From CAG-411 sp045124315 (GTDB lineage Bacteria > Bacillota > Clostridia > Lachnospirales > Lachnospiraceae): a stretch of DNA of 39,548 bases. Shown piece after piece: positions 24,134 through 33,050 of the stretch. Where the stretch lies: the NCBI GenBank assembly GCA_045124315.1, contig JBGVLO010000038.1, positions 1 through 39,548 of the forward strand. Reading direction: 5' to 3'. The translations under genes and the position numbers were made by a program. The notes beneath the pieces were generated by a model. It worked only from the letters and a program-made list of their open reading frames with translations, did not search any database and was not told where the DNA came from. Position 1 is the first letter of the stretch. The number at the start of each line of letters is the position of its first letter.

Positions 24134-24238
24134 ACGAAACACCCATGCCTTATAAATTAAGGCATGGGTGTTTCGTAAACGATGATGAACACGCCTTACA
24201 GCGGAGCTGTACGAACCTTGTAGCGAAGTGCAAGGTTC
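24134..24238. repeat. Cluster of three tandem hairpins
   Basis: Three inverted repeats follow one another: a 19-bp perfect stem ACGAAACACCCATGCCTTA with a five-base loop (24134-24176); TACAGC-gga-GCTGTA (24197-24211); and GAACCTTG...CAAGGTTC (24213-24238). They lie between spoVT and the membrane protein gene. The first could act as a terminator, but no poly-T follows on either side. Tandem subterminal hairpins of this kind occur at ends of IS200/IS605-type elements and related non-autonomous elements; no transposase or TnpB gene is beside it, so this is only a suggestion. Confidence 0.6.
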
Positions 24239-24290
24239 TACCGGAACTATGTGAATATATAGAAATATTTACAAAACTAAAACACTTCTC

Positions 24291-24319
24291 AAGACAAACA
24301 AGAAAGAATTTGATATACT
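24291..24319 (+). promoter_or_regulatory. Candidate sigma-A promoter of the membrane protein gene
   Basis: AAGACA (24291-24296), 17 bp, TATACT (24314-24319), about 100 bp before the ATG at 24417. Confidence 0.5.
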
Positions 24320-24416
24320 GTTTTTGTTCTTGTTGCTGGCTATGGCTTACCCCCTTCATATCAAGTTCTTCCATATGAGCCAGCATACTATCTTAAACAA
24401 AGAAAGAGGTAATATC

Positions 24417-26702
24417 ATGAAAACATTGTCTTTTAAAAAAAGTATCTTAGGTGTAGTAATGTTTTTGGTACTTTTTTTCTGTATCAGTAGGATTTTCCAT
24501 CTTCCACTCACCAGCCAAAAAGGTTGTGTCACAGAAGAAACCAATGGAACCTTGGAAAACATCGGCTATATTTCCGACTTGAATCCGGTCTACCAAAGCC
24601 TGTATTTCCATAAACCTGTAAGGCTTCATTCTATGGAGGTCTACACTGCCACTTATGGAAATCCCATTCAAATGCAGCAATTGGATTATTCTGTTTTAGA
24701 CAGCCGTGGAAGAGAGCTTTTTTCTTCTTCTATCTATGCGCCGGATATACAGGATAATTCTTATGTGCATATTGATTTGGGAGATGTTCGCCTGCGGGCA
24801 AATGAACGTTATTTTGTATATTTTCATGGCTTTGTAGAAAATGAGACAGTGACCTGTCCAACTTTTTACACAATGGATAGCAACTCTTTAAGCGATTATC
24901 TACATATCGGAACTGTTGGTGTCATTGCAAGAGGAAAAGCACTTCGCGCTACCTATTCCTACGATGTAGTCCCTATGGGATATGCCAGTGTTCTATTTTT
25001 TGTAGGCCTATTTGCCCTGTGTTTACTGATTGCGAATTTTTCTAAATCGCAGCTGCTTTCCTTCTTAAATAAAGTTCCAGCTTACACATGGATGGTTCTT
25101 GGGGGAATTTTGCTTTTATTTGTATTCTTCCAAAACGATCCTACTACTTTGGAATTATTTCCATTAAAGAGAGCACAGTCTACCGGAATTGCCCTGCTGA
25201 TCGCACTTTTATTGATTATGACACAAGCAACAAAATTTTCATCCATTAAGACTTTACTAAAAACGAAAACAACCAAATTCCAATCAATCCTGGGTTTCCT
25301 AAACAGGAACGATTTCATTTTGTATCTTGTTTATTTTGGCATTTTGTTTTTCTTTCAACATAGTCTATGTGCTATGCTCTATCAGAAGATCGGAGGATGG
25401 GATCCGCAATATATATGGGACAATGTATCCGACTGGCTCATGACAGAAAATCCAGTCACCACAGAATATATGCAGGCTTATCCAAACAATATTGCAATCT
25501 GTACTGCAATTTATTGGATCCGCTTCTTATTTAAGTCATTTTCAGAGGACGTACAGTACCACGCAGTGGTCGTTGCAAACATTTTAATGATTGATTTGGG
25601 TATTTTCCTTGCAGGCCGTATTTCAAAACGAGTATTTGGAAACCTGGCACAATTCTTCTGTGTGGTTTCTCTTACCTTGCTTATGGGATTCAGCGGCTAT
25701 CTGATCGTACCATACACAGATACTTTTTCCTTCTGGATTCCTGTGTGTATCCTGTATTTATATTTTAAACTACTGGATTCACACAAAACATTTGTGCAAA
25801 TCTTATTGGCTTTGTGTACGGGAATTCTGGCATATTTAGGTTATCGAATGAAACCACAGTGTATCATTGTTCTGATTGCCATTGGATGTATTTTAGCATT
25901 ACAAACCTTATGTCTGCTTATAAAAAACAAAAGTTTTCTTTTCCATCATAAGAAAAAAATTGCATGCTCTCTATTATCCCTTGTGCTAGGAATTGCAATG
26001 GGATTTGGAATTTTCACAGGTGTTACAAAACCGGTTCTGCCTGCTGATTATTCTTCTGAAAACGCAAAACCTATGGCTCACTTTTTTATGATGGGAATGA
26101 GCGAAAATCCAAGATCTCTGGGAATCGGGGGTTTTTGCTACGATGACGTATTTTACACAGACGAAAAACAACTGACTGCCGAACGAGCAAATCACAACAA
26201 GATACGAATTCAAGAACGTTTGAAGGATTACGGGGTATCCGGTTACCTAAACCATATTTTTAAAAAGGCAATTTTCGTTTTAGGTGATGGATCTTTTTAT
26301 TGGCAAAAAGAAAACCAGTGTTATATTGCAGATTATTCTTATAAAGAAGGTTCCCAAAAACAGCAGGAACTTCGTGAAAAATACTACGGAAGCTATGGTG
26401 GATATGACTCTTACAGAAACGGTATTTTCCTTGGTACACTGAGCGGTATATGGTTTGTACTTTTGTTCTTCACATTATTTGCCCCTCAGCCAAAACATAA
26501 CACACGGAACCGAATTGCTACAATAGCTTTAGCAGTCCTTGGCTGCCTGCTCTTTACCTTGATTTTCGAAGGACGAAGCCGCTATCTAATTCTGTACCTT
26601 CCACTCTTTGGCATTTTAGCTTCCGGTGGTTTTACTAGAATCTACAAACAAATGCAATGCATCCTATTAAAAATTCGTAAAACAAAACCAGAAGAAGCAT
26701 AA
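24417..26702 (+). CDS. Polytopic membrane protein, probable GT-C-type glycosyltransferase
   Basis: 761 residues from the ATG at 24417 (MKTLSFKKSI, with AGAGG upstream; the frame to 24324 is a non-coding extension). A membrane helix (about 10-28) is followed by an extracytoplasmic beta-rich domain to about residue 195, then some ten to twelve membrane helices interrupted by a soluble C-terminal loop (about 560-690), and a last pair of helices. GGWDPQYIWDNVSDW, after a helix in the middle, and a final FEGRSRYLILYLP resemble the loops of lipid-linked sugar transferases (GT39/ArnT/PMT-like). Donor and acceptor are unknown. It stands alone on the plus strand, flanked by hairpin DNA and a 132-bp repeat. 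Confidence 0.65.
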   Translation: MKTLSFKKSILGVVMFLVLFFCISRIFHLPLTSQKGCVTEETNGTLENIGYISDLNPVYQSLYFHKPVRLHSMEVYTATYGNPIQMQQLDYSVLDSRGRELFSSSIYAPDIQDNSYVHIDLGDVRLRANERYFVYFHGFVENETVTCPTFYTMDSNSLSDYLHIGTVGVIARGKALRATYSYDVVPMGYASVLFFVGLFALCLLIANFSKSQLLSFLNKVPAYTWMVLGGILLLFVFFQNDPTTLELFPLKRAQSTGIALLIALLLIMTQATKFSSIKTLLKTKTTKFQSILGFLNRNDFILYLVYFGILFFFQHSLCAMLYQKIGGWDPQYIWDNVSDWLMTENPVTTEYMQAYPNNIAICTAIYWIRFLFKSFSEDVQYHAVVVANILMIDLGIFLAGRISKRVFGNLAQFFCVVSLTLLMGFSGYLIVPYTDTFSFWIPVCILYLYFKLLDSHKTFVQILLALCTGILAYLGYRMKPQCIIVLIAIGCILALQTLCLLIKNKSFLFHHKKKIACSLLSLVLGIAMGFGIFTGVTKPVLPADYSSENAKPMAHFFMMGMSENPRSLGIGGFCYDDVFYTDEKQLTAERANHNKIRIQERLKDYGVSGYLNHIFKKAIFVLGDGSFYWQKENQCYIADYSYKEGSQKQQELREKYYGSYGGYDSYRNGIFLGTLSGIWFVLLFFTLFAPQPKHNTRNRIATIALAVLGCLLFTLIFEGRSRYLILYLPLFGILASGGFTRIYKQMQCILLKIRKTKPEEA

Positions 26703-26715
26703 CGGTTATGGTATA

Positions 26716-26847
26716 GTTCCAGTTCACAGCTATGTGAACTGGAACTGATTTGGACAATGCTGCCCATGAAAAATTGCCAAAATCTGCACACGGTAGACTT
26801 TCATACGGTATTTTCGGCACCAAAAATACCCACCTGTAAATAGCAAC
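26716..26847. repeat. 132-bp palindromic element, copy B
   Basis: Same length and orientation as copy A (3743-3874), with about 12 differences by eye. In the first hairpin two of these compensate: GTTACAG...CTGTAAC in A becomes GTTCCAG...CTGGAAC in B, so pairing is kept. The right terminal repeat is decayed (CCTGTAAATAGCAAC-like). It lies 13 bp after the membrane protein stop codon, where it may serve as its 3' end. Confidence 0.85.
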
Positions 26848-26888
26848 TTGGTATAAACAAAAAGGTGAGCTCCTATAGAAAACTGTCC

Positions 26889-26917
26889 TTGCGAAAATCT
26901 GCTCACAATGATATGAT
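26889..26917 (+). promoter_or_regulatory. Candidate sigma-A promoter of the malic enzyme gene
   Basis: TTGCGA (26889-26894), 17 bp, TATGAT (26912-26917), about 100 bp before the ATG at 27026. The rest of the 26848-27025 stretch shows no gene. Confidence 0.55.
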
Positions 26918-27025
26918 GGTACAGGATATATAGGATACTGTGGGGTAGAAAAGCCGATGGTGTACATAAAGTTCCAAAAAGCTGGTTTTTCTTACCCAAG
27001 CAAAACAGAAGAAAGGAAGAAAATC

Positions 27026-28177
27026 ATGACAACAAACGAAAAAGCATTACAGCTTCACGAAGAATGGAATGGTAAAATAGAAACCACCTCAAAATGTCAG
27101 GTAAAGACAAGAGAGGATCTTGCACTTGCATACACACCAGGTGTCGCAGAACCTTGTAAGGTAATTGCAGAAAACAAAGAAGCTGCATATAAATATACAA
27201 TTAAATCCAACACAGTGGCTGTGGTTTCTGACGGAAGTGCTGTACTTGGGCTTGGAAACATTGGAGCCCATGCCGCTATGCCAGTTATGGAAGGTAAGGC
27301 AGTTTTATTCAAGGAATTCGGTGGTGTAAATGCTTTCCCTATCTGTTTGGATACACAGGATACAGAAGAAATCATCAAGACAGTTGCTGCAATCGCTCCT
27401 GCTTTTGGTGGAATTAACCTGGAAGATATTTCAGCTCCAAGATGTTTTGAAATTGAAACTCGTTTGAAGGAAATGTTAGACATTCCTGTATTTCACGATG
27501 ACCAGCATGGAACGGCTATTGTAGTATTAGCTGGTATCATAAATGCATTAAAAGTAGTAAATAAGAAGAAAGAAGACTGTAAGGTAGTCGTAAACGGCGC
27601 CGGTTCTGCCGGAGTTGCAATCACAAAATTATTATTAACTTACGGTTTCCCTAATGTAACTATGTGTGACATTTCAGGTATTCTTTCTAAGAAATCTGAG
27701 AATTTGAACTGGATGCAAAAGGAAATGATGGAAGTAACAAACCTTTCTGGTGCTACTGGTACTTTAGCAGATGCTTTAAAGGGTGCAGACATTTTTGTAG
27801 GTGTCTCTGCTCCTAACATTGTTACCTCAGAGATGGTAGCTTCCATGAACAAGGATGCCATCCTTTTTGCAATGGCTAACCCTGTTCCGGAAATCATGCC
27901 AGATGTAGCAAAAGCTGCAGGAGCAAGAGTAGTAGGAACCGGACGTTCCGATTTCCCTAATCAGGTAAATAATGTAGTTGCATTCCCTGGTATCTTCAAG
28001 GGTGCATTGGAAGGACGTGCAACACAGATTACAGAGGAAATGAAGCTTGCTGCTGCTCACGCAATTGCTGGATTGGTTGCAGATGAAGATCTAAGTGATG
28101 TAAATATTTTACCAGAACCATTTGATCCACGTGTAGCTGAAGTGGTTAGCAACGCAGTAAAAAGCCACATCAAATAA
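27026..28177 (+). CDS. Malic enzyme (oxaloacetate-decarboxylating malate dehydrogenase)
   Basis: Converts malate to pyruvate and CO2 with reduction of NAD(P). The ATG at 27026 (MTTNEKALQL, 383 residues) has AAGGA nine bases before it; the upstream extension to 26957 is not needed. Motifs: AYTPGVAEPC, SDGSAVLGLGNIGAHAAMPVMEGK, the metal-binding VFHDDQHGTA, a Rossmann loop NGAGSAGVA, and GRSDFPNQVNNVVAFPGIF. This is the short bacterial form. Cofactor preference cannot be read with certainty. It is a single gene with its own promoter and a shared terminator. Confidence 0.97.
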   Translation: MTTNEKALQLHEEWNGKIETTSKCQVKTREDLALAYTPGVAEPCKVIAENKEAAYKYTIKSNTVAVVSDGSAVLGLGNIGAHAAMPVMEGKAVLFKEFGGVNAFPICLDTQDTEEIIKTVAAIAPAFGGINLEDISAPRCFEIETRLKEMLDIPVFHDDQHGTAIVVLAGIINALKVVNKKKEDCKVVVNGAGSAGVAITKLLLTYGFPNVTMCDISGILSKKSENLNWMQKEMMEVTNLSGATGTLADALKGADIFVGVSAPNIVTSEMVASMNKDAILFAMANPVPEIMPDVAKAAGARVVGTGRSDFPNQVNNVVAFPGIFKGALEGRATQITEEMKLAAAHAIAGLVADEDLSDVNILPEPFDPRVAEVVSNAVKSHIK

Positions 28178-28279
28178 GTAACGGCGATCGTAACAGGACA
28201 GCCCCCGGCTGAACGGTTACCGGCGATCCAATGAACGGTTACAATTTGGATGCAAAAGAACATAAGGATTTTGTGTATA

Positions 28280-28310
28280 AAAAGAGGAAGTTCCGCCGAA
28301 CTTCCTCTTT
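28280..28310. terminator. Bidirectional terminator between convergent genes
   Basis: AAAGAGGAAGTTC-cgcc-GAACTTCCTCTTT is a 13-bp perfect stem. It ends the malic enzyme transcript from the left and the tig-to-DUF4364 block from the right. Before it, at 28178-28250, short GAACGGTTAC repeats are visible. Confidence 0.93.
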
Positions 28311-28322
28311 CTTGCTATCTTT

Positions 28323-28844
28323 CTATTCCGCTAACAACTGTTGTATCAGATAAGCGTAAACCTCCTGACTTTTTTCCTTCCAGCGTATGCAAACGGTATT
28401 CGCCTCTTCCTCAGAAGCTGTGTTAAGATTAATCTCTACTACATTGGAGTCTCCACTTTTTATAATACATCTGGCTGTATATTCATTGACTCCCGCCTCG
28501 AAGTAATCTGCAACAACCATGGTATCTTCCCGAATCTCATTCTTATTTTCCTCTAGGTATTCCTTCACGTCCTGTTTAATTCCACTGGAAATCTCACCAA
28601 TACAATATCCCAATACCGCCTTTCCCTCTTTGGTAATTTGAATATTAGTATTGTTCCGAATCGTTTCCACTGTAATAAACCTATTCTCTTCCAAATAAGA
28701 AATCGCTGACTGAATCGTAAAGAAATCCGTATACTCTTTTTCGAGAATAAAATTTGAAATCTGTGCATTTGTCAACATCATGTTTGCTTGATCTAACATA
28801 TACAAAACAATCAATTTATATAAGGTAAATGCATCCTGTACCAT
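28323..28844 (-). CDS. DUF4364 family winged-helix-like protein
   Basis: 173 residues; the opening MVQDAFTLYKLIVLYMLDQ and the pattern TNAQISNFILEKEYTDFFTIQSAISYLEENRFI are typical of DUF4364, common in Clostridia. The N-terminal half looks like a winged helix, so DNA binding is plausible, but no target is known. It begins 22 bp after the radical SAM gene and ends the operon. Confidence 0.88.
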   Translation of the reverse strand: MVQDAFTLYKLIVLYMLDQANMMLTNAQISNFILEKEYTDFFTIQSAISYLEENRFITVETIRNNTNIQITKEGKAVLGYCIGEISSGIKQDVKEYLEENKNEIREDTMVVADYFEAGVNEYTARCIIKSGDSNVVEINLNTASEEEANTVCIRWKEKSQEVYAYLIQQLLAE

Positions 28845-28866
28845 GTTTGTCTCCTCCCTTCATACC

Positions 28867-29844
28867 TCACTCTCTGCATACAATTGTATCACAAAATTGT
28901 TTTCCCTGCCAACTGTCTCTCCTTTTCATTTCTCGATGAATAGTATTCATGGCAGTCTTCTTACTAGCACTCCACATAGGAGCCAGCAGCAATTTTTTCG
29001 GTCCATCCCCTGTAATACGGTGTACCACCATATCCTGTGGCAGTCGTTCTAAGCATTCGATTATAATATCGGTATACTCCTCCAGAGACAATACATGAAA
29101 ATAGGGCAGATATCTTGCCAAATCCGTTCCCTTCAATACGTGTAACAATTGCAGTTTGATTCCATGAATTTGAAGTTCGCCCATTTTGGATGGTGAAAAA
29201 CCTCCCAAATAGGTAATGGTCTGCATCAGTTCTTCCCTGCTTTCAAAAGGAAGTCCCACGATCACATGAACGATTACCTGAATTTTTGCTTTTGTAAGTC
29301 TTCTCACTGCATCCTCAAACACGGGAAGCCCATACCCTCTTCGTATGAACCGAGCGGTTCTCTCATGCATGGTCTGTAACCCAAGCTCCACCCATACCGG
29401 TTTTATCTGGTTCAATTCTTCCAATAGAGCCAAAATATCCTCTCCCAGACAATCTGGTCTGGTACCAATGGACAAAGCAACAATTTCTGGATGCATAATA
29501 GCCTCAGTGAATATTTTTCGAAGATATTGTACCGAAGCATAGGTGTTGGTATAGGCCTGAAAGTATGCAATAAATTTCTTCCCCACCTTTTTCGCCTTCT
29601 GAATTCCTTCGATCGCAGTATCAATCTGCTCCGTAACAGAAGCACATATGGGCGCAGCAAAATCTCCAGATCCTCCTGCACTACAGAAAATGCACCCTCT
29701 TGTGTCTATTTTTCCATCCCGATTTGGACAGGTCATTCCACCTTGCAGGGACACTTTATAAACCTTCTCTCCAAAGGTATCCTTCAGAAAATAATCCAGG
29801 GAAGCATATCGCTTTTCTCCCCATATGCGCTTTTCCATTCCCAT
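28867..29844 (-). CDS. Radical SAM protein of the TIGR01212/YhcC type
   Basis: A 4Fe-4S radical S-adenosylmethionine enzyme of unproven function. The ATG at 29844 (MGMEKRIWGEKRY, 325 residues) has AAGGA nine bases upstream; a GTG two codons earlier is too close to that site. The cluster motif is C-x11-C-x2-C in GGMTCPNRDGKIDTRGCIFC, near residue 37, followed by AGGSGDF, typical of this family. Other family phrases are FQAYTNTYA, SIGTRPDCL and ELGLQTMHE. It lies in the protein quality-control operon, 35 bp after engB. Confidence 0.93.
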   Translation of the reverse strand: MGMEKRIWGEKRYASLDYFLKDTFGEKVYKVSLQGGMTCPNRDGKIDTRGCIFCSAGGSGDFAAPICASVTEQIDTAIEGIQKAKKVGKKFIAYFQAYTNTYASVQYLRKIFTEAIMHPEIVALSIGTRPDCLGEDILALLEELNQIKPVWVELGLQTMHERTARFIRRGYGLPVFEDAVRRLTKAKIQVIVHVIVGLPFESREELMQTITYLGGFSPSKMGELQIHGIKLQLLHVLKGTDLARYLPYFHVLSLEEYTDIIIECLERLPQDMVVHRITGDGPKKLLLAPMWSASKKTAMNTIHREMKRRDSWQGKQFCDTIVCRE

Positions 29845-29879
29845 GCACACGCTTCCTTTCTACGAAGCATACTCTACTC

Positions 29880-30515
29880 TTACTCTTCGCCTTCTAAAAC
29901 AACAGTTTCCCCATTCTTTTCCGCTTCATAGTACTCTAGCATTTCTTCGATGTATTCCCACACTTCATCCACTCCGGTTTTCTTCAGAGAGGAAAATGGA
30001 ATAATAGGGGTTCCCTCTACACATCGCAACGTCTTTCGTATCATGGCAACATGCTTTTGAATGGCACCACGACTAATCTTGTCTGACTTGGTAGCCACGA
30101 CGATTGGGTTGAACCCATAATGGGTCACCCACTCATACATTTCCACATCATTCTTAGAAGGCTCGTGACGAATATCCACAAGCAAAAAAATAATGCGTAG
30201 CTGTTTGGACTGCAACAGATAATTCTCTATCATCTTGCCCCACTTTTTCTTTACTTCCTGTGATACCTGGGCATACCCATATCCAGGAAGATCCACGAAG
30301 TATAACAAATCATTGATGTTATAAAAATTGATGGTCTGTGTCTTTCCAGGCTTCTGAGAAGTTCTGGCATAGGACTTTCGATTCATCATACTGTTAATAA
30401 GAGATGACTTTCCAACATTGGATTTGCCGGCAAAAGCAATCTCTAATTTATCATTTTGTGGTATTTTACTTGTAATTCCACATACGGTTTCCAAATTCAC
30501 ACTCTTTACATGCAT
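29880..30515 (-). CDS. engB: Ribosome-assembly GTPase EngB/YsxC
   Basis: An essential GTPase for 50S subunit assembly. The 211 residues include G1 GKSNVGKSS (30-38), G3 DLPGYGYA, G4 TKSDK and the family segment RTSQKPGKTQTINFY (switch I). AGAGG precedes the ATG. It begins 15 bp after the lon stop codon, the widespread lon-engB order. Confidence 0.97.
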   Translation of the reverse strand: MHVKSVNLETVCGITSKIPQNDKLEIAFAGKSNVGKSSLINSMMNRKSYARTSQKPGKTQTINFYNINDLLYFVDLPGYGYAQVSQEVKKKWGKMIENYLLQSKQLRIIFLLVDIRHEPSKNDVEMYEWVTHYGFNPIVVATKSDKISRGAIQKHVAMIRKTLRCVEGTPIIPFSSLKKTGVDEVWEYIEEMLEYYEAEKNGETVVLEGEE

Positions 30516-30530
30516 GATTTTCCTCTTTTC

Positions 30531-32882
30531 TTATACAAACGCCTTATCAAACACTTCTGTTACATGCTCAACAAAACAAATTTCCAATCCACTGAGAATC
30601 TCTTCTTCCAACTCCTCAATATCTTTTCGATTCTTCTCCGGCACGCAGACAATCTTTGCCTTGGCCTGTTTTGCAGCAAGTATTTTCTCTTTCAAACCTC
30701 CAATTGGGAATACACGGCCTCGCAATGTCACTTCTCCTGTCATGGCAATATCACAACGGACTTTCTTACCTGTAACCGCAGACAAAATAGCAGTAGCCAT
30801 GGTAATTCCCGCAGATGGACCATCCTTCGGAGTCGCTCCTTCTGGAACATGAATATGAATATCATTTTCATAAAAATACTCTGCTGGTATGTTGTATTGC
30901 TTGCTGATAGAACGCACATAAGTCAATGCGATCTGTGCCGATTCCTTCATGACATCCCCAAGAGTCCCTGTCATTATCAACTTGCCTTTTCCAGGCATAA
31001 CATTTACCTCAATTTCTAATGTGGTTCCTCCAACACTAGTCCACGCAAGGCCTCGAACCACACCAACTTCTGCTTTCTTGGTGATCTGTTCCTTCTGGTA
31101 TTTCCTTTTGCCTAAATAATGCTCTAACTCACCCAAACCAATGCGAACCTTATCTGTAGCAATCTGTTCCTTTGGTGTGCCTTCTCGTTTCTCTTCCCTC
31201 GCCTGCTCCAGCATCTCTTTTGCCGCTTTTCTACAAATGCCACCAATGGTTCTTTCAAGCTTTCTCACTCCGGCTTCTCTAGTATAGCCAGAAATAATTT
31301 CTTCCATTGCTTTCTTATCAATGGTAATCTGGCTCTTTCCCAAACCATTTTTCTCTAATTGTTTTTTCAAAAGATAACGCTTGGCAATCTCATATTTCTC
31401 TCTCTCCGTATAGCTGGATACTTCAATAACTTCCATACGGTCTAATAATGGCTGAGAAATGTTGGATAAAGAATTGGCGGTACATACAAAGAATACCTCC
31501 GAAAGATCCATTGGATGTTCAATGTAATGATCCACAAATTTATTATTCTGTTCTCCGTCCAGTACTTCCAACAATGCTGCCGAAGTATCTCCTCTGTGAT
31601 CGCTGCTTACCTTATCAATCTCATCCAACAGCATGAGTGGGTTCTTTACTCCCACCTGCTTCATAGCGTTTACTATTCTTCCAGGCATGGCACCTACATA
31701 AGTCTTTCTATGACCTCGTATCTCCGCTTCATCGTGAACACCACCAAGACAAATACGTACATATTCTTTATTCAAAGACTTTGCAATGGAACGTGCAATG
31801 GAAGTCTTTCCTGTTCCCGGAGGGCCTACCAAACAAAGAATTGGACTATCGCCCTTTTCCTTCAGTAAACGAACAGCCAGGGATTCTAAAATACGTTCCT
31901 TCACCTTCTCAAGTCCATAATGTTCCGCTTCTAAAATTTTCTCCGTCTTTCTAAAATCCTTGCAGTCCTCACTCTTCTTCTCCCAAGGAAGAGAAAGCAA
32001 GGTATCTACATAATTTCGAAGTACTGCTGCCTCCGAACCGCTTCCTGCCTGACTTTTCAGACGATCAATTTCCTTAGAAATAAATGTTTTTGTATCCTCT
32101 GTCGCCTCAAGTTCCTCTAATCTCTTACGGAATACATCCACTTCACTAGCCGAGTCTTCTCCCAATTCTTTCTGGATCACTCTCATCTGTTCACGGAGCA
32201 TATATTCTTTCTGACTCTTATCTACCCTTTGTTTTACTTTATTCTGAAATTCCTGACGAAAATGTCCGAGTTCAATATCATCCAGCAGAAAACCTGCTAA
32301 CAATTCATATCTCTTTACAAGATCAAACTCACCGAGTATTTCCTGTTTCTGATAAAAACTCAATGGAACGACTTTCACAATTTCATCAATAAGCTTCGAA
32401 AGATTATTGATATTCATTATCTTTTGAAATGCCTTTTCTCCAATATTTCCGTACTCTTCCATGTAAGTTTCTAAATTATCTTTTAGATTTTCAATCATGG
32501 CATTTTTTTCTTGACCCGACAACAACGAATCCATATCATCATACGTACATACCTTACCTAAGAAATATAAATTCTTCTTCTCTGCCTCCAGTAATTGTCC
32601 ACGATCCACTCCAACCACCATAACCCGAACAACATCTTTTGGCATACGGATCATCTGTTTGATCATAACAACGGTTCCCTTATCATACAAATCTGTCCAA
32701 TCCGGGTCATCCTGCTCCTCATCCTTTTGTGCAACCACAAATAGCAACTGATCCCCCATCATGGCTTGTTCTACCGCTGATACTGTAAACTTACGGCTTA
32801 CATCAAAATGCATTAGCATTCCTGGCATTACATGTATTCCTCTAAGCGCCACCACAGGCATATATTTTTCCATCTTACTCAT
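30531..32882 (-). CDS. lon: ATP-dependent protease Lon
   Basis: Lon degrades misfolded and regulatory proteins. The 783 residues have an N-terminal substrate-binding domain (1 to about 205, MPVVALRGIHVMPGML), a coiled coil, an AAA+ module with Walker A GPPGTGKT and Walker B LMLLDEIDK, and a C-terminal protease domain with the Ser-Lys dyad, Ser690 in PKDGPSAG and Lys731 in GGLKEK. AGAGG lies eleven bases before the ATG. A 57-bp imperfect palindrome separates it from clpX. Confidence 0.98.
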   Translation of the reverse strand: MSKMEKYMPVVALRGIHVMPGMLMHFDVSRKFTVSAVEQAMMGDQLLFVVAQKDEEQDDPDWTDLYDKGTVVMIKQMIRMPKDVVRVMVVGVDRGQLLEAEKKNLYFLGKVCTYDDMDSLLSGQEKNAMIENLKDNLETYMEEYGNIGEKAFQKIMNINNLSKLIDEIVKVVPLSFYQKQEILGEFDLVKRYELLAGFLLDDIELGHFRQEFQNKVKQRVDKSQKEYMLREQMRVIQKELGEDSASEVDVFRKRLEELEATEDTKTFISKEIDRLKSQAGSGSEAAVLRNYVDTLLSLPWEKKSEDCKDFRKTEKILEAEHYGLEKVKERILESLAVRLLKEKGDSPILCLVGPPGTGKTSIARSIAKSLNKEYVRICLGGVHDEAEIRGHRKTYVGAMPGRIVNAMKQVGVKNPLMLLDEIDKVSSDHRGDTSAALLEVLDGEQNNKFVDHYIEHPMDLSEVFFVCTANSLSNISQPLLDRMEVIEVSSYTEREKYEIAKRYLLKKQLEKNGLGKSQITIDKKAMEEIISGYTREAGVRKLERTIGGICRKAAKEMLEQAREEKREGTPKEQIATDKVRIGLGELEHYLGKRKYQKEQITKKAEVGVVRGLAWTSVGGTTLEIEVNVMPGKGKLIMTGTLGDVMKESAQIALTYVRSISKQYNIPAEYFYENDIHIHVPEGATPKDGPSAGITMATAILSAVTGKKVRCDIAMTGEVTLRGRVFPIGGLKEKILAAKQAKAKIVCVPEKNRKDIEELEEEILSGLEICFVEHVTEVFDKAFV

Positions 32883-32943
32883 TTCTATCTACCTCTGTCT
32901 AATTACCAAAGGTTTCCAAATTTCACGTCCATTATTTCAAGAA

Positions 32944-33000
32944 TGCCACCGGTTGCAACTTAAAATGAAATCCGCTTCATCTTAACCTGCGACCAGTGGC
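32944..33000. repeat. 57-bp imperfect palindrome between clpX and lon
   Basis: The ends GCCACCGGT and ACCAGTGGC and inner arms TTAAAATGAA and TTCATCTTAA pair around a short loop (atccgc). No T-tract follows, so termination is doubtful. It is not the CtsR or CIRCE heat-shock operator sequence. It may modulate lon expression or be a small dispersed element. Confidence 0.6.
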
Positions 33001-33050
33001 AACCTTCGGTATTCTTTCATCTCTCTATATCGTATTGTGATTCCTATCTT

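Noticed and set aside
24134..24176. Simple intrinsic terminator
   Set aside because: The stem is strong, but neither strand has a T-tract after it, and two more hairpins follow.
28178..28250. Short GAACGGTTAC direct repeats after the malic enzyme gene
   Set aside because: Only two good copies with irregular spacing; too little to define an element.
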